Assembly (NCBI GenBank): GCA_043782365.1
Contig: JAYWAO010000229.1
Span: 1 to 14,877 of the forward strand
Source of the DNA: CAIWCD01 sp043782365
GTDB taxonomy: Bacteria; Myxococcota; Myxococcia; Myxococcales; 40CM-4-68-19
Length of the DNA: 14,877 nt
Reading direction: 5' to 3'
Below the pieces are notes generated by a model. It saw only the letters and a program-made list of their open reading frames with translations. It had not been told where the DNA came from and did not search any database. Numbering within the stretch: the stretch's first letter is position 1; every line of letters starts with the position of its first letter. Shown here in pieces: positions 7,331-12,853 of the stretch. A program made the translations under genes and the position numbers.

Positions 7331-8058
7331 TCGGAGTCGTCTACTGCGAGGGGCAGGACGACGTCTCCGCTCTTACCGGTATCATCCGAGCGACGACCGG
7401 AGTGAAGCACCGGCCCTCCGAGCGCTTCAACAAGGTGGCTGCGGCGCGCGCCAATCGCTTCGACTTCGGGGCCTTCGGGACGCTCGACCTCATCGCCAAG
7501 CGCCCAGGTGCAGACCGGGGTGCCCGGCCCAACCGCGAATCGGCGATCGACCTGGCCACAGGCGACCTGCTGGCGCCATCCCCGAGCGACGTCGACCGCA
7601 TCGGCCTGTGCGTGGACCCCGAGGGAGACAGTCGCGAAATGCTCCGCTCCGCGATCGGACCCAAGGTTCCGAACGCCATGGCGACTGAATGGGGTTGGGT
7701 GTTCGAAGGGCGCGAACTCGTCCTGCTCCCCTGGTTCGTGCAGTCACCTGTGTTCGACGGGCTCCCCGACCGCCACGACCTCGAACGAGTCGCGATCCAC
7801 GCGTTGCAAGTGCGCGACCCCGCCGCTGCCGCACTCGTCGAGCCTTGGCTGGACCAGCTAGCTGGCCATAGCGAGGGCCGCCGCAGCTGGAAGGCCGCCA
7901 TGCACCTCTTTAACGCCGTCCTCCAACCGAAGCGGACCGAGGACGGCTTCTACGCCTGGCTCTTCGAGCAGCCCGACCTCGCCGCAACTGCCATCGAGGC
8001 CCTGAAGCAGCAGCCTTTCTGGATGGCGCTGCAGCGAATCATCCCCCCTGCCCCCTGA
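7327..8058 (+). CDS. TOPRIM-like nuclease partner of the AAA ATPase
   Basis: A 243-residue protein that overlaps the ATPase stop by 4 bp (ATGA), so the two are translationally coupled. Its N-terminus, VVYCEGQDD (E8), has the TOPRIM glutamate in a beta-strand/turn setting. Residues 90-101 read DRIGLCVDPEGD, resembling the second TOPRIM motif (hydrophobic strand, then DxD), with D97, E99 and D101 as likely metal ligands. GRELVLLPWF after it fits the family's next strand. The rest has no domain I recognise. Comparable stand-alone TOPRIM proteins (DUF4435, DUF3226 and DUF4276 classes) pair with AAA ATPases, for example AriB with AriA in PARIS, where the TOPRIM protein is the toxic effector. I cannot assign the exact DUF. 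A metal-dependent nuclease effector is inferred from motif and context. It is the last gene before the housekeeping metK. Confidence 0.75.
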   Translation: MIGVVYCEGQDDVSALTGIIRATTGVKHRPSERFNKVAAARANRFDFGAFGTLDLIAKRPGADRGARPNRESAIDLATGDLLAPSPSDVDRIGLCVDPEGDSREMLRSAIGPKVPNAMATEWGWVFEGRELVLLPWFVQSPVFDGLPDRHDLERVAIHALQVRDPAAAALVEPWLDQLAGHSEGRRSWKAAMHLFNAVLQPKRTEDGFYAWLFEQPDLAATAIEALKQQPFWMALQRIIPPAP

Positions 8059-8088
8059 CGCACCGGTGCCGCCCTCGGCGCCTCTCGA

Positions 8089-8117
8089 TTGACATTTCCC
8101 CCCTCCGGCGCGATCTT
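8089..8117 (+). promoter_or_regulatory. Sigma-70-type promoter of metK
   Basis: A perfect -35 box TTGACA (8089-8094) is followed, after 17 bp, by GATCTT (8112-8117), which keeps A2, T3 and T6 of the -10 consensus. Transcription would start near 8124, leaving a leader of about 20 nt with AGGGAG (8135-8140) 5 nt before the ATG. The leader is too short for any known SAM riboswitch. The box lies in the 87-bp gap after the TOPRIM gene, so metK has its own promoter. Confidence 0.6.
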
Positions 8118-8145
8118 CCGCCCCCCTTTTCCTCAGGGAGTCACG

Positions 8146-9327
8146 ATGCAGCTGCGCGATTCGCTCTTCACCTCCGAGTCGGTCACCGAAGGTCACCCCG
8201 ACAAGATCTGCGACCAGATCTCCGACGCGGTGCTCGACGCCTGCCTCGCGCAGGACCCCAAGAGCCGCGTGGCCCTCGAGACCGGCGTCAAGACCGGCCT
8301 CGTCGTCCTCCTCGGCGAGATCACCACCAACGCCAAGGTCCACTACGAGTCGATCGTCCGCCGCACCGTCGCCAAGATCGGCTTCAACGACGGCGCGATG
8401 GGCTTCGACGCGCGCTCCTGCGCCGTCATCGTCGCGGTCGGCGAGCAGTCCTCGGAGATCGCCCAGGGCGTCGACACGCTCCACGACGGCAAGGAGAAGG
8501 AGCAGGGCGCCGGCGACCAGGGGATGATGTTCGGCTACGCCTGCGACGAGACCGCCGAGCTGATGCCGCTGCCGATCGCGCTCGCGCACAAGCTCACCCG
8601 CCGCCTCGCCGAGCTGCGCAAGAGCCAGCTCAAGTGGCTGCGGCCCGACGGCAAGAGCCAGGTCACCGTCGAGTACAAGAACGGCAAGCCGCACAAGGTC
8701 TCCGCGGTCGTCATCGCCGCCCAGCACGACGAGTCGATCCAGACCGGCGAGCTGCGCGACGCGCTCAGCGAGCTGGTGATCAACCACGTGGTCCCGGCCG
8801 AGCTGCGCTCGCCCAGCATGGCGCGGTTCATCAACGCCACGGGCGTCTTCTGCATCGGCGGTCCACAGGGCGATTCGGGCGTGACCGGCCGCAAGATCAT
8901 CGTCGACACCTACGGCGGGATGGGCCGCCACGGCGGCGGCGCTTTCTCGGGCAAGGACCCGTCCAAGGTGGATCGCTCGGCCGCCTACGCCGCCCGCTGG
9001 GTCGCGAAGACGGTGGTCGCCGCCGGGCTCGCCAGCCGCTGCGAGGTGCAAGTGGCGTATGCCATCGGCGTCGCGCAGCCGGTGAGCATCCTGGTGGAGA
9101 CGTTCGGGACGCAGAAGGTCGAGGAGTCGAAGATCGAGGCCGCCGTGCGCGAGGTGTTCGACCTGCGCCCGGCCGCCATCATCAAAGACCTGGCGTTGCT
9201 CCGGCCCATCTACGAGCCGACCGCCGCCTACGGCCACTTCGGCCGCCACGAGGAGACCTTCACCTGGGAGAAGACCGACCGCGCGGGCAAGCTCGCCGCG
9301 GCCGCCGGCCTGAAGGGCGCCCACTAA
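8146..9327 (+). CDS. metK: S-adenosylmethionine synthetase (methionine adenosyltransferase)
   Basis: A 393-residue cytosolic enzyme that makes S-adenosylmethionine from methionine and ATP, with release of phosphate and diphosphate. The family landmarks are present: FTSESVTEGHPDKICDQISD (H17, D19), GAGDQGMMFGYA (121-132) forming the adenine and core site, and the glycine-rich loop GGGAFSGKDPSKVDRS (263-278). The C-terminus ends with YGHFGR...FTWEKTD. The length is close to the 384 residues of the E. coli enzyme. ATG 8146 follows AGGGAG by 5 nt. Upstream in-frame codons lie inside the promoter and were rejected. Codons end almost only in G or C, typical of a highly expressed core gene and unlike the accessory genes just upstream. 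uppP begins 2 bp after its stop, so the two are probably co-transcribed. Confidence 0.98.
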   Translation: MQLRDSLFTSESVTEGHPDKICDQISDAVLDACLAQDPKSRVALETGVKTGLVVLLGEITTNAKVHYESIVRRTVAKIGFNDGAMGFDARSCAVIVAVGEQSSEIAQGVDTLHDGKEKEQGAGDQGMMFGYACDETAELMPLPIALAHKLTRRLAELRKSQLKWLRPDGKSQVTVEYKNGKPHKVSAVVIAAQHDESIQTGELRDALSELVINHVVPAELRSPSMARFINATGVFCIGGPQGDSGVTGRKIIVDTYGGMGRHGGGAFSGKDPSKVDRSAAYAARWVAKTVVAAGLASRCEVQVAYAIGVAQPVSILVETFGTQKVEESKIEAAVREVFDLRPAAIIKDLALLRPIYEPTAAYGHFGRHEETFTWEKTDRAGKLAAAAGLKGAH

Positions 9328-9329
9328 GC

Positions 9330-10241
9330 ATGGAAGGCATGCCCGTCTGGCAGGCGGTGGTCCTCGGGATCGTGCAGGGGCTCGGCGAGTTCCTGCCGAT
9401 CTCCTCGAGCGCGCACCTGATCCTGGTCCCCTGGATGTTCGGCTGGGCTGACCCGGGGCTGGCCTTCGATGTGGCCCTGCACTGGGGCACGCTGGTGGCG
9501 GTGCTCTTCGTCTTCTGGCGCGACTGGCTGGTGCTGGCGAAGGCGGGGCTCGCCTCGCTGGTCGAGCGCAAGGTGGCCGGCGACCCGCAACGGCAGCTCT
9601 TCTGGGCGCTGGTGATCGCCACCATCCCGGGCGCCATCATCGGCAAGCTGCTCGCGCACAAGGCAGAGGACGCCTTCCGCTCGCCGCTCCTGATCGCCGG
9701 CACCATGACCGCGATGGGCGCCTTCCTCTGGTACGCCGACGTGCGCGGCCACAAGAAGCGCCAGATGGAGCAGATGGGGTTCGGCGAGGCGGCGATGATC
9801 GGCGTCGCGCAGGCGTGCGCGCTGATCCCCGGCGTCTCCCGCTCGGGAGCGACCATCAGCCTGGGCCTCCTCTTCGGCTTCACGCGCGAGGGGATCGCCC
9901 GGTTCAGCTTCCTGATGTCGACCCCGATCATCTTCGGCGCCGGCCTGCTGAAGGCGCCGGCGTTGATCCACGCGCTGCAGGGACACCCGGCGGCCGGAGA
10001 GCCGGCGATCACGGTGGCAGCGTTGCTGGCGGGGATGGCGGCGGCGGCCATCGTCGGCACGCTGGTGATCACCTGGATCCTCAAGTTCCTCCAGACCGAC
10101 GGTTATCGAATCTTTGCGTTCTATCGATTCGCCGTCGCGCTGCTGGTGCTGCTGCTGGTGTTCGGGTTCGGCTTCTCCACCAAGGGGCCCGAAGAGCCCG
10201 GCGCCGGCAAGCCGGCCGCCCACGCCGCGCCGGCGCGCTAG
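9330..10241 (+). CDS. uppP: Undecaprenyl-diphosphatase (BacA/UppP family)
   Basis: A 303-residue multipass inner-membrane protein that dephosphorylates undecaprenyl diphosphate to the monophosphate carrier used for peptidoglycan and other envelope polymers. Both family signatures are intact: GEFLPISSSAHL (19-30, with E20, S26 and H29) and PGVSRSGATISLG (167-179, with R171). About eight hydrophobic segments are visible, and the sequence ends with the family's YRIFAFYRFAVALLVLLL helix. A polar Pro/Ala-rich tail of about 20 residues extends beyond the usual C-terminus, making it longer than E. coli UppP (273). ATG 9330 lies 2 bp after the metK stop. ATG 9339 is an equally possible start, with GGAAGG just before it. 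Overproduction of this family gives bacitracin resistance. Confidence 0.96.
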   Translation: MEGMPVWQAVVLGIVQGLGEFLPISSSAHLILVPWMFGWADPGLAFDVALHWGTLVAVLFVFWRDWLVLAKAGLASLVERKVAGDPQRQLFWALVIATIPGAIIGKLLAHKAEDAFRSPLLIAGTMTAMGAFLWYADVRGHKKRQMEQMGFGEAAMIGVAQACALIPGVSRSGATISLGLLFGFTREGIARFSFLMSTPIIFGAGLLKAPALIHALQGHPAAGEPAITVAALLAGMAAAAIVGTLVITWILKFLQTDGYRIFAFYRFAVALLVLLLVFGFGFSTKGPEEPGAGKPAAHAAPAR

Positions 10242-10273
10242 CTGCTGCAGCGCCAACACCCGGAGCACGGCAG

Positions 10274-10957
10274 ATGAGCAGCCCCGACGACAGCGCGCCA
10301 CCCGGGAGCGGGCGCCCCGCGGTGGCGCTCTCCGCGCTGCTGTCGGCGGTGGAAGCGCACGCGCCACGCCGGGCGCCGGAGATGGGCCGGGCGGCAGCGG
10401 TGCTGGTGCCGCTCCTGCCGAGAGCCGACGGGCTGCACCTCTTGTTCACCGAGCGCTCCCAGGGCCTGCGGGCCCACGCCGGGCAGGTGAGCTTCCCGGG
10501 CGGGGCGATCGACCCGGCGGACCAGGACCACCGCGCCGCCGCGCTGCGCGAGGCGCGCGAAGAGGTGGGTCTCGACCCGGCCCACGCGCGCATCCACGGG
10601 GAGCTCGACGACTGCCCGACCTTCGTCAGCGGCTTCGTCATCACCCCGGTGGTGGCGGTGATCGAGCCCGCTGCCTTCACCGCGGGCGGGCGCTACCCCT
10701 GGCGGCCGAGCGCGGGCGAGGTGCTGGCGCTCCACGAGCTGCCGCTGGCGGGCTTCCTCGAGCCGGCCAACCTGCGCATCGAGCACCGCGAAGCGCAGGG
10801 GCACCTCTACGAGCTCTTCTGGTACACGGTGGAGGGCACGGTGGTGTGGGGCGCCACCGCCCGCATCGTCCACCAGCTCCTCGAGCTCGGGCTCGGCCGC
10901 GGTCCGGGGCTGGGTCCGCACGAGTGGCCGCTGTCGCGGCCGGGGATGATTCGATAA
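10274..10957 (+). CDS. Nudix hydrolase, CoA pyrophosphatase type (NudL-like)
   Basis: A 227-residue cytosolic Nudix protein. Before the Nudix box it has the UPF0035/CoA-pyrophosphatase signature LLFTERSQGLRAHAGQVSFPGG (roughly 56-77). The Nudix box spans 77-100, with REAREEVGL (92-100) supplying the metal-binding glutamates. An Asp replaces the first Glu of the generic box, as is common in this subfamily. Members cleave coenzyme A and its thioesters to 4'-phosphopantetheine and adenosine 3',5'-bisphosphate; substrate use here is inferred from the signature. After the box come PTFVSGFVITPVV and WGATARIVHQLL, also typical. The N-terminal 30 residues are Pro/Ser/Ala-rich and probably disordered. 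GGAG (10262-10265) lies 8 nt before the ATG, and the gene follows uppP by 32 bp, so it may belong to the metK-uppP transcript. Confidence 0.9.
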   Translation: MSSPDDSAPPGSGRPAVALSALLSAVEAHAPRRAPEMGRAAAVLVPLLPRADGLHLLFTERSQGLRAHAGQVSFPGGAIDPADQDHRAAALREAREEVGLDPAHARIHGELDDCPTFVSGFVITPVVAVIEPAAFTAGGRYPWRPSAGEVLALHELPLAGFLEPANLRIEHREAQGHLYELFWYTVEGTVVWGATARIVHQLLELGLGRGPGLGPHEWPLSRPGMIR

Positions 10958-11007
10958 CCGATTGGTAACTGCGCAGCGCCGTTGCCGAAGCGACCAAGGA
11001 GTTCGAC

Positions 11008-12087
11008 GTGAGCGTGCACGCGGTGATCCTGGCGGGCGGAAGCGGCACCCGGTTCTGGCCGTTGTCGCGGGTGAAGAAGCCCAAGCAGTTCCTCGCGCTG
11101 GTGACGGCCGAGTCGCTGATCGCCGAGACCGAGAAGCGGATCGCGCCGCTCTGCTTGCCCGAGGACCGGTGGGTGGTCTGCGGCAGGGACCATGTCGAAG
11201 GGGTCGGCGCCGCGCTGCCCGGGCTCCTGTCGAGCAGGCTGATCGCCGAGCCCGCCGCCCGCAACACTGCGCCCGCCATCGGCCTCGCGGCGGCGCGCGT
11301 GCACGCGGTTGATCCCGACGCCACCTTGATCATCCTCCCCAGCGACCACCACATCGCCTTGCCCGACGCCTTCCGCGCGGCCCTCCAGAGCGCGGTGGCC
11401 GCCTGCCAGGGCGGAGATCTCTTGACGCTCGGCATCCGGCCCACCCGGCCCGAGACGGGCTACGGCTACCTGCGCCGCGGCGCTCCCCGCGTGGGCTCGT
11501 GGGCGGTCGAGGCGTTCGTCGAGAAGCCCGACGCCGCCACCGCCGCGCGCTACCTCCAAGACACGGCGTACTCGTGGAACGCGGGCATCTTCGTCTTCCG
11601 CGCCGACGCGATCCTCGCCGCCATCGCGCGGCACCTGCCGCAGATCTCCGCGGGGCTGCAGACCATCTCGGCGGCGCTGCGCGAGGGCGACCTGGCCGGC
11701 GAAGCCGCCATCGCCCAGGTCTTCCCCCGGCTGCCGTCGATCTCGATCGACTATGGGGTGATGGAGCCGGAGTCGCACTCCACCCACCGCCTCGCGCTGG
11801 TCCCGGGCGACTTCGGCTGGAGCGACGTCGGCTCGTTCGCCGCCCTGCCCGAGGTGCGCGCGCTCGACTCCCGCGGCAACGCGCTGGCCGGAGACGCGCT
11901 GGTGGTCGACTGCGACGACAGCGTGGTGCTCGCCGAGGGCGGCCGCCTGGTGGCGGCGGTAGGCCTGCGCGGGCTCTGCGTGATCGACGCGGGCGACGCG
12001 CTGCTGGTGGTTCCGCGCGACCGCGCCCAGGACGTCCGCGCCGTGGTCGACGCGCTCAAGGCAGCGGGCCGCACCGACCGCCTCTAG
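11008..12087 (+). CDS. manC: Mannose-1-phosphate guanylyltransferase
   Basis: A 359-residue nucleotidyltransferase that converts mannose-1-phosphate and GTP to GDP-mannose and diphosphate. It opens with HAVILAGGSGTRFWPLSR and KPKQFLAL, the GTP-binding and pyrophosphorylase signature. It also has AARNTAPAIGLAA, PSDHHI, RPTRPETGYGYLRRG, FVEKPD, YSWNAGIFVFRAD, SIDYGVME and GDFGWSDVGSF, all diagnostic of the GDP-mannose pyrophosphorylase family. It ends without the cupin phosphomannose isomerase domain found in bifunctional ManC/AlgA enzymes, so it is monofunctional. The start is GTG 11008, with AAGGAG (10996-11001) 6 nt upstream. It lies 50 bp after the Nudix gene. The phosphomannomutase that would supply its substrate is two genes downstream. 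GDP-mannose feeds polysaccharide, glycoprotein or polyprenyl-phosphate-mannose synthesis. Confidence 0.95.
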   Translation: MSVHAVILAGGSGTRFWPLSRVKKPKQFLALVTAESLIAETEKRIAPLCLPEDRWVVCGRDHVEGVGAALPGLLSSRLIAEPAARNTAPAIGLAAARVHAVDPDATLIILPSDHHIALPDAFRAALQSAVAACQGGDLLTLGIRPTRPETGYGYLRRGAPRVGSWAVEAFVEKPDAATAARYLQDTAYSWNAGIFVFRADAILAAIARHLPQISAGLQTISAALREGDLAGEAAIAQVFPRLPSISIDYGVMEPESHSTHRLALVPGDFGWSDVGSFAALPEVRALDSRGNALAGDALVVDCDDSVVLAEGGRLVAAVGLRGLCVIDAGDALLVVPRDRAQDVRAVVDALKAAGRTDRL

Positions 12088-12162
12088 TGCAGGATCGGTT
12101 TGCACGTAGATGCGAGAGCCGGTGCTCTAGTCCCGAGCGTGCTTGGTGGAATCAAGATACGG

Positions 12163-12178
12163 TGCAACAGGTGTTGCA
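12163..12178. promoter_or_regulatory. Perfect 16-bp dyad (possible operator) upstream of the response regulator gene
   Basis: TGCAACA-GG-TGTTGCA is a perfect inverted repeat with 7-bp arms and a 2-bp centre. It lies 53 bp before the GTG of the response regulator, in a 144-bp intergenic gap that is less GC-rich than its surroundings. A weaker 5-bp stem (AGAGC/GCTCT, 12115-12128) lies upstream. The hexamer CGGTGC occurs at 12120, 12160 and 12196. The loop is too short for an RNA hairpin, so a dimeric DNA-binding protein site is more likely. The regulator could be the downstream gene product itself. Confidence 0.45.
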
Positions 12179-12231
12179 TCGCGAACAGCAATTCACGGTG
12201 CGTGTTTGCGGCGCCGCGGCGGGAGGGTGGA

Positions 12232-12786
12232 GTGATCTTCGCCAGGATCCTGGTGGTCGACGATGAGCCCCTGGTGCGGGTCACCATGGAGCGCATCCTC
12301 TCGCGCCTGGGAGCCAAGCTGACCCTGGTCGGCACGGTCGAGGAGGCCATCGAGTCCCTCGACGCCGGCGTGGACCTCGTCATCACCGACGTCAAGCTGG
12401 GCGAAGGCTCCGGCGTCGACGTCGCCCGCGCCGCCGCCATGCGCCACCCCGCGCCGCCGGTGATCGCCATCAGCGGCTACGCCGAGGGCGCCGAGGGTCT
12501 CGAGCTGGGCAAGGCCGGGGTCACCGCCTTCGTCGAGAAGCCCTTCACCGCCGAGGACCTGCTCGAGGTGATCGAGGGCCTGCAAGCCCCCAAGCTCTTC
12601 GAGCTCGACGCGGTGGTCCGCCGCGTGGTGGGCGAGTGGGCGATGCCCGACCTGCTCGATGCGGTGCGGCGCTCGATGGTGTTCGAGGCGCTCGCGCGCG
12701 CGCACGGGAACAAGGCGCAGGCGGCGCAGCTCCTGGGGATCAGCCGGCAAAATCTCCAGAACATCCTCTCGCGCGGAAAAGTGTAA
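12232..12786 (+). CDS. Response regulator with REC domain and Fis-type HTH
   Basis: A 184-residue two-domain protein. Residues 4-118 form a receiver domain with the acidic pair D10/D11, phosphoacceptor D53 (VITDVKLGEGSG), S81 (VIAISGY) and K103 (FVEKPF), a complete phosphorylation set. The C-terminal 45 residues (VFEALARAHGNKAQAAQLLGISRQNLQNIL) are a Fis/NtrC-type helix-turn-helix. There is no sigma-54-activating AAA domain between them, so the layout resembles small regulators such as PrrA/RegA/ActR rather than NtrC. GTG 12232 was chosen because GGAGG (12222-12226) lies 5 nt upstream and the REC domain starts at once. An in-frame ATG at 12100 would add 44 residues of non-conserved sequence across the dyad. 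No histidine kinase gene is adjacent, so it is an orphan here. Its position between the two GDP-mannose genes suggests, but does not prove, control of sugar-nucleotide supply. Confidence 0.92.
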   Translation: MIFARILVVDDEPLVRVTMERILSRLGAKLTLVGTVEEAIESLDAGVDLVITDVKLGEGSGVDVARAAAMRHPAPPVIAISGYAEGAEGLELGKAGVTAFVEKPFTAEDLLEVIEGLQAPKLFELDAVVRRVVGEWAMPDLLDAVRRSMVFEALARAHGNKAQAAQLLGISRQNLQNILSRGKV

Positions 12787-12836
12787 GACAATCGCACCCG
12801 GCGGCGCGCGGCGCGTGCGCCAAGCGCGCCGCTCCC

Positions 12837-12845
12837 TGCTAGATT
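12837..12845 (+). promoter_or_regulatory. Extended -10 promoter for the phosphomannomutase gene
   Basis: TGCTAGATT has the TGn extension and TAGATT, which matches the -10 consensus at four of six positions. Eight bases separate it from ATG 12854, the same spacing as at the Uma2 gene. No Shine-Dalgarno is present, so the mRNA is probably leaderless. It lies in the 67-bp gap after the response regulator. Confidence 0.55.
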
Positions 12846-12853
12846 GCGCCCCA

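Noticed and set aside
8059..8145. Possible SAM riboswitch upstream of metK
   Set aside because: With the TTGACA promoter at 8089 the leader is only about 20 nt, and no conserved SAM-riboswitch stems are visible.
7858..9324. A 488-codon minus-strand open frame over metK
   Set aside because: Antisense shadow of metK, with repetitive Asp/Leu/Gly/Val-rich sequence produced by reading GC-biased codons backward.
9324..12105. Long minus-strand frames over uppP, the Nudix gene and manC
   Set aside because: They are antisense to genes with intact family signatures and have no recognisable motifs themselves.
12140..12180. Sigma-54 (-24/-12) promoter before the response regulator
   Set aside because: GG and GC pairs are present (for example GGTGC and TTGCA), but no pair has the required 10-bp spacing.
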